The notes: a model not told the origin generated them from the letters alone. Numbered from the stretch's first letter, positions 27,559 through 37,256 are shown. The stretch: DNA of 64,000 nucleotides from Streptococcus pluranimalium (GCF_002953735.1 NZ_CP025536.1:1308001-1372000); one strand, 5' to 3'. Program-made: numbers and translations.

Positions 27559-28254
27559 ATGAATCCTATTATCGAATCTGTAAAAGCCAACCTTGACCTC
27601 AATCAAAATCTCCCACTAAAACAATTGTTTTACCAAGCTCTTCGTAAAACGATTATTTTACGAGAGATTCCCGCTGGCAGTCGTATCAATGAAAAAGAAT
27701 TCTCCCTAGAGTTAAACATTAGTCGAACGCCTATTCGCTACGCACTGGCTCAACTTTTGGAAGAAAAATTAGTTGAACACCTTCCCAAAAAAGGGATTAT
27801 TGTCAAAGGTGTCAGCATTGACGATGCTATAGAAATCTTTGAAATCCGTAAATCCTTAGACACTCTAGCCAGCATCACAGCCATGACAAAAATGGATGAT
27901 CATGATTTTGCGGATATGAAAGCCATCCTGACAGAATGCGAAGGCTTCATTGTTGACGGTAATATTGAACAGATTTTGGATAATTTCAACCAGTTCAATA
28001 ACTGTATTTATGAGAAGAGTCGCATGGTGCGTCTAAAAGAGATTGTTAGTGAGCTACAGACCTACCTAACTTACTTTAGAGAAATCTCCATCTCCTCGCT
28101 TGAACGTCGCCAACTGGCTCTACGCGAACACTGGGAAATTTACCACCAGATGAGGGCACAAAATGCTGAAAAAGTGACTGAAATCACCCACCAACACCTC
28201 AATCGCTCGTTAACCTTTATCCTACAAGAGATGGACGCAGAGCCACATGACTAA
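27559..28254 (+). CDS. citO: GntR-family (FCD) regulator of citrate genes
   Basis: 231 residues. GntR winged helix at about residues 18-82 (REIPAGSRINEKEFSLELN, SRTPIRYALAQLLEEKLVEH), then an all-helical FCD ligand-binding domain with the metal-binding His/Asp residues expected of that class (for example HWEIYHQM and HQHLNRS). In E. faecalis CitO is a citrate-responsive GntR activator of both cit operons; the position next to citM and citG supports the same role. Overlaps citG by 8 bases. Confidence 0.88.
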   Translation: MNPIIESVKANLDLNQNLPLKQLFYQALRKTIILREIPAGSRINEKEFSLELNISRTPIRYALAQLLEEKLVEHLPKKGIIVKGVSIDDAIEIFEIRKSLDTLASITAMTKMDDHDFADMKAILTECEGFIVDGNIEQILDNFNQFNNCIYEKSRMVRLKEIVSELQTYLTYFREISISSLERRQLALREHWEIYHQMRAQNAEKVTEITHQHLNRSLTFILQEMDAEPHD

Positions 28255-29134
28255 AGAACTACTCACAACCATTAGCCAGGCCGCCCTCAAGTCCCTCCTC
28301 TACGAAGTATCCCTTAGCCCCAAGCCCGGTCTGGTGGATCGCTTGGACAACGGCGCCCACGACGACATGAGCTTTCAAACCTTTATTGATAGTTCACTTG
28401 CCTTGGCACCATTCTTTGAAGCTTATTTATCAACAGGGTTTGAAATGTCGAGCCAAACTCCTCAAGAAACCTTTAAACATTTAAGAGACATAGGGATTAA
28501 AGTCGAAGACGCCATGTTTACTGCTACCAAAGGTATCAATACGCATAAAGGAGTCAATTTTTCCCTAGCCGTTATTCTAGGAGCAACGGGCAGATGGCTG
28601 GCACAAAAAAATATAGCTTTAAACCAGCCCTATCACTTTTCACCTCAGGATGTGACGGCTATATGCCAAGTTACTGCTGAGCTCTGTTCTGATGTCTTAA
28701 CCATGGATTTACAGGATTTGACAAGGAAAAAAAGCCTTAGCTACGGTGAAAAACTCTATCTTGATTATGGCATCACTGGTCCACGAGGGGAAGCCAGTGC
28801 AGGTTTTCCAAGCATCATTCAAAAAGCCCTGCCTTATTTTAGAAAGCTGCTAACTTATGGACACAATCTTGAGACGGCACAATTACAACTGCTTTTATAT
28901 CTCATGACTTTTGTTGAAGATGGCAACCTCATTCACCGTGGGGGAATTGAAGAATGGCAGACCGTAAAAAAAGAAGCTAAACAACTTCTTGACCAAGACT
29001 TAACGGAAGACCAACTCAAAAAAGCCTTATCTGACTATAACACCACCTTAATCAACCGCCATCTAAGTCCAGGAGGATCAGCCGACCTCCTGGCTATCAC
29101 ACTCTTCTTCGCCTTTTTGGAAGAACTGATATGA
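28247..29134 (+). CDS. citG: 2-(5''-triphosphoribosyl)-3'-dephospho-CoA synthase
   Basis: 295 residues. Makes the CitD prosthetic-group precursor from ATP and dephospho-CoA. Family motifs: YEVSLSPKPGLVDRLDNGAH near residue 20, THKGVNFSLAVILGA near 105, YGITGPRGEASAGFP near 180 and the C-terminal LSPGGSADLLAITLFF. Starts inside the end of citO (ATGACTAA), so the two are coupled, and ends at a strong terminator. Confidence 0.95.
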   Translation: MTKELLTTISQAALKSLLYEVSLSPKPGLVDRLDNGAHDDMSFQTFIDSSLALAPFFEAYLSTGFEMSSQTPQETFKHLRDIGIKVEDAMFTATKGINTHKGVNFSLAVILGATGRWLAQKNIALNQPYHFSPQDVTAICQVTAELCSDVLTMDLQDLTRKKSLSYGEKLYLDYGITGPRGEASAGFPSIIQKALPYFRKLLTYGHNLETAQLQLLLYLMTFVEDGNLIHRGGIEEWQTVKKEAKQLLDQDLTEDQLKKALSDYNTTLINRHLSPGGSADLLAITLFFAFLEELI

Positions 29135-29157
29135 AAATTAACAATAAATAACAATAA

Positions 29158-29207
29158 CACCACAACCGTTAGTCCTCTTATCTAACAGCTGTGGTGCTAT
29201 TTTTTTA
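29158..29207 (+). terminator. Terminator of the citO-citG unit
   Basis: CACCACA...GTTAG pairs with CTAAC...TGTGGTG, followed by CTATTTTTTT. Confidence 0.85.
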
Positions 29208-29273
29208 ACCATCACTAAAAAATCAGCTCCAGACCATAGGAGCTGATTAGTTTCAATCATAAATGTTTACTTG

Positions 29274-30338
29274 CTACATCATAAAGGTCAATATCACTTT
29301 AACAATCAAGGGCATAATGACAACGGTATAGAGAATGCGGCAGATTTGAATCGTCGCAATCTTTGGCATATCACCTCCCAGTTCTCCTGCTAAGAGGGAA
29401 ATATCTGTTGCCCCAGCTGGTGAGGAGGCAAACAGGGCTGATTGGACATCTAAGAGACCACCTTTGGACATCCATTTACCAAAGCAAACATTGATGACCA
29501 AGTAACTACCCAATAATAAGATGATAGGGATGATTAAGCTACCCATTTGTAGCAGACTGGCATAGGTAAAGCTAGTACCGATGAGAGAGCCTGCAAAAAC
29601 TTGCGCTGTCGAACGGTAATTTCTAGGTAATTGTCTGGTATTTCTTGTGATTTTAAGGGCAGAAGATACCAAAACAGAACCAATCAGCGCACCTACCGGT
29701 AATTGTAACCAGATCCCAATAAGGCCACCCAGCGTTGACACGCTCAAAATCAATCCATCATTCTGCCAAAAACTAAGTTTCGACAAAGGCTCATCAGTTT
29801 TGACCGACTTCGACTGCGAAGAATGCTCAGAAAAGGAATTACTATCATGAGAAAACCGCTTAGTCCAATAAGAAACCCAAATGGGTAGAACGAACATAAT
29901 CCCTACGAAACGGGCTGTTTGGAGAGTTGCCACGACATCAGGCTTGGCTCCCATATCGATACTCATCAGAGAAACATCCATAACCCCGCCCGGGAGACAA
30001 CTTAGGAGGGCAGTTGCCGCATCAAACTTGAAAACCACCATCAAAATGACTCCCACTACCATCATATTTAGCGTGAAAATTACCATCAGGCTGATAATCA
30101 AAGGGCTAAGTTTAGGCAACATCTTAAGGTCATTTTGGGAAATATTTTGCCCAATATAAGCACCACTGATAATCTGGGCAAAGGTTTTAAAACTTGTTGA
30201 AAGCTCGATATCACCATACATAATGGAGAAAATGGCTACAGAAAACATACTTCCTAGCATAAAAGGGGCTGGAAATCGTAATTGTTTTCCTACTAATCCA
30301 CCGATGAAACCGATGAAAAGTGTAATCACTATTAACAT
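29274..30338 (-). CDS. AbrB-family (PF05145) integral membrane protein
   Basis: 354 residues, about ten membrane segments. Two homologous halves are visible: LLSCLPGGVMDVSLMSIDMG followed by a TLQTARF segment in the first, and FASSPAGATDISLLAGELGG followed by TIQICRI in the second. This is the internally duplicated family often misnamed AbrB transcriptional regulator or ammonia monooxygenase; it is a membrane protein, proposed as a transporter. Placed between citG and citC, so a role with citrate or a related organic acid is possible but unproven. ATG 30338 was chosen; a GTG two codons earlier is also usable. Confidence 0.82.
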   Translation of the reverse strand: MLIVITLFIGFIGGLVGKQLRFPAPFMLGSMFSVAIFSIMYGDIELSTSFKTFAQIISGAYIGQNISQNDLKMLPKLSPLIISLMVIFTLNMMVVGVILMVVFKFDAATALLSCLPGGVMDVSLMSIDMGAKPDVVATLQTARFVGIMFVLPIWVSYWTKRFSHDSNSFSEHSSQSKSVKTDEPLSKLSFWQNDGLILSVSTLGGLIGIWLQLPVGALIGSVLVSSALKITRNTRQLPRNYRSTAQVFAGSLIGTSFTYASLLQMGSLIIPIILLLGSYLVINVCFGKWMSKGGLLDVQSALFASSPAGATDISLLAGELGGDMPKIATIQICRILYTVVIMPLIVKVILTFMM

Positions 30339-30471
30339 TATCACATCTTCTTTCTAAACGACTATTTCTATTTTATCACCTTTCTTCTAGCTTATCTGCC
30401 ATTTTTTGCTAGAAATTGTCTTTCTCTTGTTCTTTAGTCAGTCCTCTCAAATCTTCTTACCGTTCAAGTGT

Positions 30472-30477
30472 TATAAT
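30472..30477 (+). promoter_or_regulatory. -10 element of the citC promoter
   Basis: TATAAT preceded by TGT (extended -10), 41 bases before the citC start; shows citC is transcribed separately from the oad-cit operon. Confidence 0.6.
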
Positions 30478-30517
30478 AAATAAAGAAAGAAAAACAAACA
30501 GATAGATTAGGAGAGTC

Positions 30518-31570
30518 ATGGCTAATCATACTATTTCACGTATTTTTTCCTTCGACAAGGCAAATCTGAAGAAAGTTGACAATCTATTGAATCAGGAAGG
30601 CATCCGTCTGGATAAAAACTTGGACTATACCTGTGCCATCTTTGACGAAAACCATGAGATTATAGCAACTGGTTCTTATTTTGGCAATAGCCTGCGCTGT
30701 CTTTGCGTTTCCAGCAACCATCAGGGGGAAGGGTTACTCAACAGCATCGTCAGTCATCTGATTGAAGAAGAGTACGCACTTGGTAACTTCCACCTCTTCG
30801 TTTATACCAAAACCTGTTCTGCCAAATTTTTCAAAGACCTAGGATTCACCGAAATTGCCCAAATCGACAATCAAATCAGCTTTTTAGAAAATAAAAAGAC
30901 AGGTTTTCCTGATTATCTGGCTAGTTTAAAGAAGCCTATGGGACATTCTGAAAAGGTAGCCGGGCTTGTGATGAATGCTAATCCATTTACACTTGGACAC
31001 CAATACCTTGTTGAAAAAGCTGCCGCTGAGAACGACTGGGTTCACCTCTTTATAGTCAGCGAGGACAAAAGTCTCGTTCCTTTCGTTGTCCGTCAAAAAC
31101 TGATCAAGGCTGGCTTAGCCCATCTGGATAATATCATTTTCCATGAAACAGGACCGTATCTGATTAGCCAAGCCACGTTTCCAAGTTACTTCCATAAGGA
31201 AGAAAGTGATGTCATCAAAAGTCAAGCTCATCTCGATACCGCTATCTTTATCAAAATCACACAAGCATTAGGGATTACTAAGCGTTATGTTGGTCAAGAA
31301 CCAACTAGTCAAGTGACAGCTATCTACAACGACATCATGGCTCAAGAACTTGAGAAAGTTGGACTAGAGTTTGAAATCATCCCACGAAAAACAATTAGCA
31401 ATCAAACTGAACCTATCAGCGCATCTACTGTTCGTACTGCCATCAAAGAAGACAACTGGAACCTTCTCGAACAGCTAGTTCCTAAAACAACACTTGACTT
31501 CTTCCAGTCCAAAGAAGCCCAAGCCATCATTGATAACATCAAAAATACTGATAATGTTATCCATTACTAA
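30518..31570 (+). CDS. citC: Citrate [pro-3S]-lyase ligase
   Basis: 350 residues. It acetylates the citrate lyase prosthetic group with ATP and acetate, activating the enzyme. An N-terminal GNAT-like domain (about 30-120, CVSSNHQGEGLLNSIVSHL) precedes a nucleotidyltransferase domain with the HxGH-type motif NANPFTLGHQYLVEKA near residue 157 and ISASTVRTAIKEDNW near 310. GGAGAG before the ATG. Here it stands alone rather than beside citDEF as in Enterococcus. Confidence 0.94.
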   Translation: MANHTISRIFSFDKANLKKVDNLLNQEGIRLDKNLDYTCAIFDENHEIIATGSYFGNSLRCLCVSSNHQGEGLLNSIVSHLIEEEYALGNFHLFVYTKTCSAKFFKDLGFTEIAQIDNQISFLENKKTGFPDYLASLKKPMGHSEKVAGLVMNANPFTLGHQYLVEKAAAENDWVHLFIVSEDKSLVPFVVRQKLIKAGLAHLDNIIFHETGPYLISQATFPSYFHKEESDVIKSQAHLDTAIFIKITQALGITKRYVGQEPTSQVTAIYNDIMAQELEKVGLEFEIIPRKTISNQTEPISASTVRTAIKEDNWNLLEQLVPKTTLDFFQSKEAQAIIDNIKNTDNVIHY

Positions 31571-31660
31571 GTCAGAGTCTATAGCAATCCCGCTTAAAAG
31601 AAGCAGTTAATAAGAGCAAACTCATCTGGACTTGATTTTCAAAAATATGATAACAAGAAA

Positions 31661-31697
31661 ACTTCCCATCACTTGAATGTGACAGGAAGTCTTTTTA
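31661..31697. terminator. Bidirectional terminator between citC and asnS
   Basis: ACTTCC..TCAC pairs with GTGA..GGAAGT; followed by CTTTTTAG on the plus strand and preceded by an A run that serves the minus strand. Confidence 0.75.
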
Positions 31698-31706
31698 GTC
31701 TCAATT

Positions 31707-33053
31707 TTATGGTTTGATACGGTGCAACATACGTGGGAATGGAATAGCTTCACGGATATGTTTGGTACCAGCGACGAAGGTTACCATACGCTCAATTCCG
31801 ATTCCAAAACCACCATGTGGTACTGAACCGTATTTACGAAGGTCAAGGTAGAAGTCATACTCAGACTTATCCATACCAAGTTCGTCCATCTTAGCAACAA
31901 GAGCATCGTAATCATCTTCACGCATAGAACCCCCGATGATTTCTCCATAACCTTCTGGTGCAAGCAAGTCTGCACAAAGAACACGTTCTGGATTACCAGG
32001 AACAGGTTTCATGTAAAAGGCTTTGAAGCTTGCTGGATAATTAACCACGAAGGTTGGCACACCAAAGTAGTTTGAAATCCAGGTTTCATGTGGTGAACCA
32101 AAGTCATCACCATGCTCAAGGTGTTCGTAGTCAGTGTCTTCATCTGCTTCATGCTCTTGAAGAAGGGAAATAGCATCATCGTAAGACACACGTTTGAAAG
32201 GCTCAGCAATGTAGCGTTTAAGAGCATCCACATCACGTTCAAGCGTTTCAAGAGCTTGAGGGGCACGGTCAATAACCCCTTGGATGAGCGCTTTAACATA
32301 GGCTTCTTGGAGGTCAAGAGACTCTTCATGAGAAAGGAATGAATACTCAGCATCCATCATCCAAAACTCAGTCAAGTGACGACGGGTTTTAGATTTTTCT
32401 GCACGAAAAACAGGTCCAAAGTCAAAGACACGACCAAGTGCCATAGCACCAGCTTCAAGGTAGAGCTGACCTGATTGACTTAAGAATGCTGGTTGTCCAA
32501 AGTAGTCTGTTTCAAAGAGTTCTGTTGAATCTTCTGCCGCATTGCCAGATAAAATCGGGCTATCAAACTTGATAAAGCCATTTTGATCAAAAAATTCATA
32601 AGTTGCATAGATAATAGCATTACGAACTTGTTGTACCGCATGTTGCTTACGAGAACGAAGCCAGAGATGGCGGTTGTCCATGAGGAAATCAGTTCCGTGC
32701 TCTTTGGGTGTGATTGGATAGTCATGCGATTCACCGATGACTTCGATGTCAGTGATATCCAATTCATAACCAAACTTAGAACGATCATCTTCTTTAACAA
32801 TACCAGTCACATAAACAGATGTTTCTTGACTGAGGCGTTTAATGGTATCAAATTTTTCAGCTCCTTCTTCTTCGCCGAATTTTTCAAAGAAGTTTGGTTT
32901 GAAGGCTACTCCTTGGAAGAAGGCTGTTCCATCTCGGAGTTGTAAAAAGGCGATTTTACCTTTTCCAGATTTGTTGGCAACCCAAGCACCGATGGTAACT
33001 TCTTCACCGACATGTTTGCTGACTTGATTAATGGTAATTAATTGACGTGACAT
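31707..33053 (-). CDS. asnS: Asparaginyl-tRNA synthetase
   Basis: 448 residues, cytoplasmic class IIb synthetase. The OB-fold anticodon-binding domain (about 12-110) is followed by the catalytic core with [20 protein letters not shown] (motif 2) and [20 protein letters not shown] (motif 3). Full length. Lies downstream of aspB in the same direction, with a 129-base gap that contains a strong hairpin. Confidence 0.96.
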   Translation of the reverse strand: MSRQLITINQVSKHVGEEVTIGAWVANKSGKGKIAFLQLRDGTAFFQGVAFKPNFFEKFGEEEGAEKFDTIKRLSQETSVYVTGIVKEDDRSKFGYELDITDIEVIGESHDYPITPKEHGTDFLMDNRHLWLRSRKQHAVQQVRNAIIYATYEFFDQNGFIKFDSPILSGNAAEDSTELFETDYFGQPAFLSQSGQLYLEAGAMALGRVFDFGPVFRAEKSKTRRHLTEFWMMDAEYSFLSHEESLDLQEAYVKALIQGVIDRAPQALETLERDVDALKRYIAEPFKRVSYDDAISLLQEHEADEDTDYEHLEHGDDFGSPHETWISNYFGVPTFVVNYPASFKAFYMKPVPGNPERVLCADLLAPEGYGEIIGGSMREDDYDALVAKMDELGMDKSEYDFYLDLRKYGSVPHGGFGIGIERMVTFVAGTKHIREAIPFPRMLHRIKP

Positions 33054-33137
33054 AATACTTTTTTTGAGTCCTTTCCTATTTCAAAGTTATAAAGCTGGTT
33101 ATTATCCTTAACCAGAGCTTTTCTATGCTCTTTTAGA

Positions 33138-33169
33138 AATCCTTTCACTAGTCAAACCATGAAAGGATT
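33138..33169. other. Hairpin between aspB and asnS
   Basis: Perfect 10-bp arms AATCCTTTCA/TGAAAGGATT with a 12-base loop. On the minus strand the following T run is weak (TCTAAAAG), so it may be a leaky terminator or attenuator before asnS. I looked for T-box features (AGGGTGGNACCGCG) here and did not find them. Confidence 0.5.
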
Positions 33170-33182
33170 CTTTGGTTTTTTG

Positions 33183-34364
33183 TTATTTTTCAGACATATA
33201 GTGATTGAGACGCTTAATCGCTTCTTTTAATGTTGCTAAATCTGTAGCGTAACTCATTCGGAGACTATAAGGAGCTCCAAATCCTGCACCTGTAACAAGA
33301 GCAACTTCTGCCTTTTCCAAAATATCATTGGTAAAGTCAGTAACATCATCAAAGCCTTTCATGGCCATTGCTTCCTTAACATTTGGGAAGAAATAGAAAG
33401 CACCTTGTGGTTTTACCAATTTAAACCCTGGGATTGCATTAATGAGTGGTTCAATGATATTTAAGCGCTTTTCAAAAGCTTGACGCATTTCCTCAACAGG
33501 ATCTTGCGAACCAGTCAAAGCCTCAATAGCAGCATACTGAGCCACTGTTGTTAGGTTAGATGTTGTCTGACTCAAGATTTTAGACATTCCAGCAATGATT
33601 TCTGGATTACCAACCGCAAAACCAACACGCCACCCTGTCATTGAGTATGTTTTAGCAACACCATTAATGACCATCGTTTGTTGACGAAGCGCTTCTGATA
33701 AGGTTGAGATTGGTACAAACGTATTGCCATTATAAACCAGACGACCATAGATATCATCAGATAAAATCAAGATATCATGTTCAAGTGCCCAGTTTCCAAT
33801 CGCTAAGAGTTCCTCTTTGGTGTAAATCATTCCTGTCGGATTTGATGGTGAATTGAGTAAAAAAACTTTAGTCTTACCAGTTCTAGCCGCTTCTAATTGT
33901 TCGAGAGTTACTTTAAAATGGTTCTCTTCCTTAGCTTCTACAAAAACAGGAACCCCTTCTGCCAATTCTACTTGATCAGAATAGGATACCCAATAAGGAG
34001 TTGGGATAATAACCTCATCACCTTGGTCCAAAACTGTCATAAAGTAGGCATAAAGGACAAATTTTGCTCCAGTGGCAGCTAGAATCTGATTGTGGGTGAC
34101 CGTATAACCATAGAAATTTTCCATGTAAGTCGCAATGGCATCCTTCAACTCTGGCAAACCACTAGCTGGAGTATAGAAACTAACTCGATTATTCTCGATA
34201 GCTTCTATAGCTTTTTGATTGATATGTTCTGGAGTTTGGAAATCGGGTTGACCAAGCGTCAAATTTAAGATATCACGTCCTTGTGCCTTGAGCTCCTTGG
34301 CACGCGCGCCTGACGCCAAAGTCACACTTTCTTGCATCTTTAATATCCGATTAGATAATTTCAT
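33183..34364 (-). CDS. aspB: Class I/II pyridoxal-phosphate aminotransferase, aspartate aminotransferase
   Basis: 393 residues, fold-type I PLP enzyme. The PLP lysine is in NGVAKTYSMTGWRVGF; substrate/cofactor motifs include LTLGQPDF, NSPSNPTGMIY and LSDDIYGRLVY, and the C-terminal arginine region SLRMSYATD. Sequence and neighbourhood (dinG-aspB-asnS is also the Bacillus order) point to aspartate aminotransferase, giving aspartate, the precursor of asparagine. Own promoter at 34458. Confidence 0.9.
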   Translation of the reverse strand: MKLSNRILKMQESVTLASGARAKELKAQGRDILNLTLGQPDFQTPEHINQKAIEAIENNRVSFYTPASGLPELKDAIATYMENFYGYTVTHNQILAATGAKFVLYAYFMTVLDQGDEVIIPTPYWVSYSDQVELAEGVPVFVEAKEENHFKVTLEQLEAARTGKTKVFLLNSPSNPTGMIYTKEELLAIGNWALEHDILILSDDIYGRLVYNGNTFVPISTLSEALRQQTMVINGVAKTYSMTGWRVGFAVGNPEIIAGMSKILSQTTSNLTTVAQYAAIEALTGSQDPVEEMRQAFEKRLNIIEPLINAIPGFKLVKPQGAFYFFPNVKEAMAMKGFDDVTDFTNDILEKAEVALVTGAGFGAPYSLRMSYATDLATLKEAIKRLNHYMSEK

Positions 34365-34457
34365 CTTGCCTCCCCGTTTCTACTCCCTCAATATGTTAAC
34401 AGCATGATTAAAAGCAATCAAAAAACACATGAAAAAAGTCTTTCTTCAATACCACCT

Positions 34458-34463
34458 ATTATA
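34458..34463 (-). promoter_or_regulatory. -10 element of aspB, overlapping the dinG stop codon
   Basis: Minus-strand TATAAT, preceded by TGC (extended -10). The TAA of this element is the dinG stop codon (34461-34459). Confidence 0.6.
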
Positions 34464-36906
34464 GCAGAAAATCAAGTATATCTGATAGGATTTTATCATT
34501 TTTTTCAATCCAAACCTGATGTGTCTTTCTCAAAATTTCCAAACTAGATGGACCGTAGGACTTCTCAAGGAGACGCGTGTCTAAAATAAGTGCTGCTGAC
34601 TTCTGATTAGGACGTCTGCTTGTACGACCTAACGCTTGTTTTAAGCGCATCATCATGACTGGTAAACTATAGGCCGTAAAAGGATTTTTCCCTTCTTGAG
34701 ATAAGCGATTAGTCATCTTTTGATTAAGAAAATCTTGAGGATTTTCAAAAGGAAGTCTCGTAATGACAAGGAGTAACTGATCATGATTGGTAAAATCAAC
34801 TCCTTCCCAAAAACTTCCTGTTCCCAATAAAATAGCTGATTCTTCCGCTTCAAATCGGCGCTTCATCTGGTGGCTGCTTCCATTCTTGCCCTGGGCTAAA
34901 TGCGAAAGTCCAGCTTCTTGCAAATGATTTGACACCTGCTCCAAGGTGTCTTTAGAAGTAAAAAGCACCAAAGTCGGTAGATTTAGCTGACTAAGCCGGT
35001 AGATCTTGTTGGCTAGCTCCCGATGGTAATCCTCGCCAGACAAAGCAGGAGGTACTCCTTGCGAATCAATCCAGATAGCTTGATCTACATTTTTAGAGTC
35101 TTCGATAATGGTTTCTTGATAATCCGAAAAGCCCAATAGTTGTGGCAATGACACTTGTGGGCTGATACTCAAAGTAGCAGATACAAAACTAGTCTTTTGA
35201 TTTTCCGGTAAAAACGGCGAAAAATCTAAGAGAAGCTGACTAGCTCCTTTCAAATAGACACTGCGCTTTTCATTTTCCTGCCGACTATCAATCCAAATAG
35301 AATCATAGCGCCTATCCGCAATCTTATTTAATGCCTCTAAATCTGGATGGTTTAGTTCCACAATATCACGACGAATCTTCTGCCACTTATCATTTGGAAC
35401 AAGCTCTTCCTTAGATTGGTGATAATCCACCACTAAATGGCTCAATTCAAATTGAAGACTCTCGATTAAACGGCGAGTCAAGAGTTGATCCGTTTCCTCT
35501 AACATGCTTTCCAACTGCGTCAAAGTTTCTAAGAGATTGACCTTGGCATGCGAAAAATCTTCTAGGGTTAAAAAGAATTTCTGTGCCTCATCAATAACCA
35601 AATGTCCTCCTTCAATCAAGCTGGGATCATCTTCCAAACGGGTTAAAAGATAAGCATGATTCGTGATTAGCAGACGGCTTGACTTAGCCTTTTCATAAGA
35701 CCTAAGCCAAAAATCATCTTGAGCAAAGAGAGAGTGGGCACTGAGTTCCCCATCATGTTGGAGACTATCAAAATACCATTGCAGACGCTGTTGTTGCTTG
35801 ATTTCGTTGAGGTCACCATCTTGGGTTTCCAAAAGCCATACCAAGAGCTGCATCTTATAACGATTAAGCAGACGATTGTCATCATCTTGGTCTAAGGAAG
35901 CTTTAAAAGCGTCCAATTTTAAGTAATTGGCTGGTCCTTTCAAACTCTGATAAGCAGTCCCAAAAACTTCATGGATTTTCTTAGCTTCTTGGGTCACGAT
36001 TTGATCTTGGAGCAACTTTGTTGGCACAGAAATAATGAGTCTTTGCTTTTCATTCTTAGCCAACAAGGGAACTAGATAACCATAAGTTTTTCCGATACCT
36101 GCTTGAGCCTGGATAAAATGAATCTCTTTTTCCTCTTGTAAAATAGCTTGTGCAAACAGTTCTTGTTTGGGACGGCTATCAAGACCTAAGAGAGCCATGT
36201 TGGTTGTGAAATCTTGCGAAAATTTTTTCTCTTCCTCTTCAAGCTGAGGTTTTCTTATCAAGATACCTGCTACTTCTTGATAAAGAGAATGGTCATAATC
36301 CTTATCCAAAGCAACCTCATCAATCAAAAGTCGCGATTCAAAAATGAGGTGGTCAGCGTAAGACTTGATTTTTTCAAGGGTTAAGCTAGGAAGGCTAGCC
36401 ATTTTATCACGAATCTTGAAAAAGAGTTGAGCAGTCGCTTGAGCATCTGCGATAGCTGTATGGGCATCCTCTAAAGGAATATCCAAAGCCCTAGTCAATT
36501 CTCCCAAAGAATACTTTTCCATGCTAGGGAAAAAGACCTGGGCTAGCTCAACCGTATCAACCCTCGGTGGACGTAATTCAAAGCCTTCCATGAAGAGTTG
36601 TTCTGATAAAAGATTGGCATCAAACTTGACATTGTGCGCCACAAAAACACAGTCCTCAATCAGCTCATAAATCTCACGTGCCACCTGTGAAAAATCAGGA
36701 GCCTTTGCCAACTGCTGGTCTGTAATACCGGTTAATTGAACAATATGTTCCGATAGCGGTTCATGCGGATTAACATCGGTTTGATAAGTCTCAATAATCT
36801 TATCCCCCTGAATAATCACAATCCCCACTTGAATAATTTGCGCCATGATGGAAGCACCAGTAGCTTCCAAATCAATCACGGCATATTTCTGCTTGGACTT
36901 AGTCAT
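34459..36906 (-). CDS. dinG: DinG-like helicase with N-terminal 3'-5' exonuclease domain
   Basis: 815 residues. An N-terminal DnaQ-like exonuclease (about 7-165; DLEATG, HNVKFDANLL, AHTAIADAQAT supply the DEDD residues) is fused to an XPD/DinG superfamily 2 helicase: Walker A QAGIGKTYGY near residue 270, DEAQ box VIDEAQK near 440, GSFWEGVDF, and QALGRTSRRPNQ motif VI. This fusion is standard for Firmicutes DinG; Gram-positive homologues can act mainly as exonucleases. There is no Shine-Dalgarno sequence upstream: the -10 box lies only nine bases before the ATG. Confidence 0.93.
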   Translation of the reverse strand: MTKSKQKYAVIDLEATGASIMAQIIQVGIVIIQGDKIIETYQTDVNPHEPLSEHIVQLTGITDQQLAKAPDFSQVAREIYELIEDCVFVAHNVKFDANLLSEQLFMEGFELRPPRVDTVELAQVFFPSMEKYSLGELTRALDIPLEDAHTAIADAQATAQLFFKIRDKMASLPSLTLEKIKSYADHLIFESRLLIDEVALDKDYDHSLYQEVAGILIRKPQLEEEEKKFSQDFTTNMALLGLDSRPKQELFAQAILQEEKEIHFIQAQAGIGKTYGYLVPLLAKNEKQRLIISVPTKLLQDQIVTQEAKKIHEVFGTAYQSLKGPANYLKLDAFKASLDQDDDNRLLNRYKMQLLVWLLETQDGDLNEIKQQQRLQWYFDSLQHDGELSAHSLFAQDDFWLRSYEKAKSSRLLITNHAYLLTRLEDDPSLIEGGHLVIDEAQKFFLTLEDFSHAKVNLLETLTQLESMLEETDQLLTRRLIESLQFELSHLVVDYHQSKEELVPNDKWQKIRRDIVELNHPDLEALNKIADRRYDSIWIDSRQENEKRSVYLKGASQLLLDFSPFLPENQKTSFVSATLSISPQVSLPQLLGFSDYQETIIEDSKNVDQAIWIDSQGVPPALSGEDYHRELANKIYRLSQLNLPTLVLFTSKDTLEQVSNHLQEAGLSHLAQGKNGSSHQMKRRFEAEESAILLGTGSFWEGVDFTNHDQLLLVITRLPFENPQDFLNQKMTNRLSQEGKNPFTAYSLPVMMMRLKQALGRTSRRPNQKSAALILDTRLLEKSYGPSSLEILRKTHQVWIEKNDKILSDILDFLL

Positions 36907-36915
36907 AACAGTAAA

Positions 36916-36921
36916 ATTATA
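36916..36921 (-). promoter_or_regulatory. -10 element of dinG, almost touching the start codon
   Basis: Minus-strand TATAAT with TGG in front, nine bases before the dinG ATG. Expected initiation at about 36908-36909 would give a leader of two or three bases. Confidence 0.55.
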
Positions 36922-36923
36922 CC

Positions 36924-36956
36924 AAAAAAGAAGCTAGTAATGGAAACTAACTTCTT
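36924..36956 (-). terminator. Terminator of the rhodanese gene, overlapping the dinG promoter
   Basis: Minus strand AAGAAG-TTAGT arms pair with ACTAG-CTTCTT, followed by TTTTTTGG and directly by the dinG -10. The stem covers the dinG -35 position. Confidence 0.75.
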
Positions 36957-36968
36957 TTATTTCATCAT

Positions 36969-37256
36969 TCAAGATTCACTTCTTAATCCCAGAGCCTCTA
37001 CTGCCTCTAATGTTTTGAGATTGTGTACATCTGTGTAGCCCGCCGCTTTAAGGGCTGCTTCAGCTCGGTCAGCCCGTGGCCCTAACTTGCAGTGGAGATA
37101 GATTTTCTGATCTTTTGGTAAATCAAGCTGACCTGCCTCAATCTGATCTACAGGTAAATTTTGGGCACCTTTAATGTGCTTTTCAGCAAATTCATCTCTA
37201 CCACGAACGTCAATTAAAAGGGCATTGCCTTTTACAATATCATCTTTAACGGTCAT
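36969..37256 (-). CDS. Rhodanese-like domain protein
   Basis: 95 residues, a single rhodanese domain. The active-site loop is HCKLGPRADRAE with the persulfide-forming cysteine at about residue 56, and the N-terminal LIDVRGRDEFAEKHIKGAQN is the family CH2A motif. Similar small sulfurtransferases (PspE/GlpE type) move sulfane sulfur to acceptors; the natural partner is unknown. Monocistronic, with the terminator just after the stop. Confidence 0.9.
   Translation of the reverse strand: MTVKDDIVKGNALLIDVRGRDEFAEKHIKGAQNLPVDQIEAGQLDLPKDQKIYLHCKLGPRADRAEAALKAAGYTDVHNLKTLEAVEALGLRSES

Noticed and set aside
33054..33182. T-box leader for asnS
   Set aside because: The antiterminator T-box sequence and specifier stem were not found; only a simple hairpin is present.
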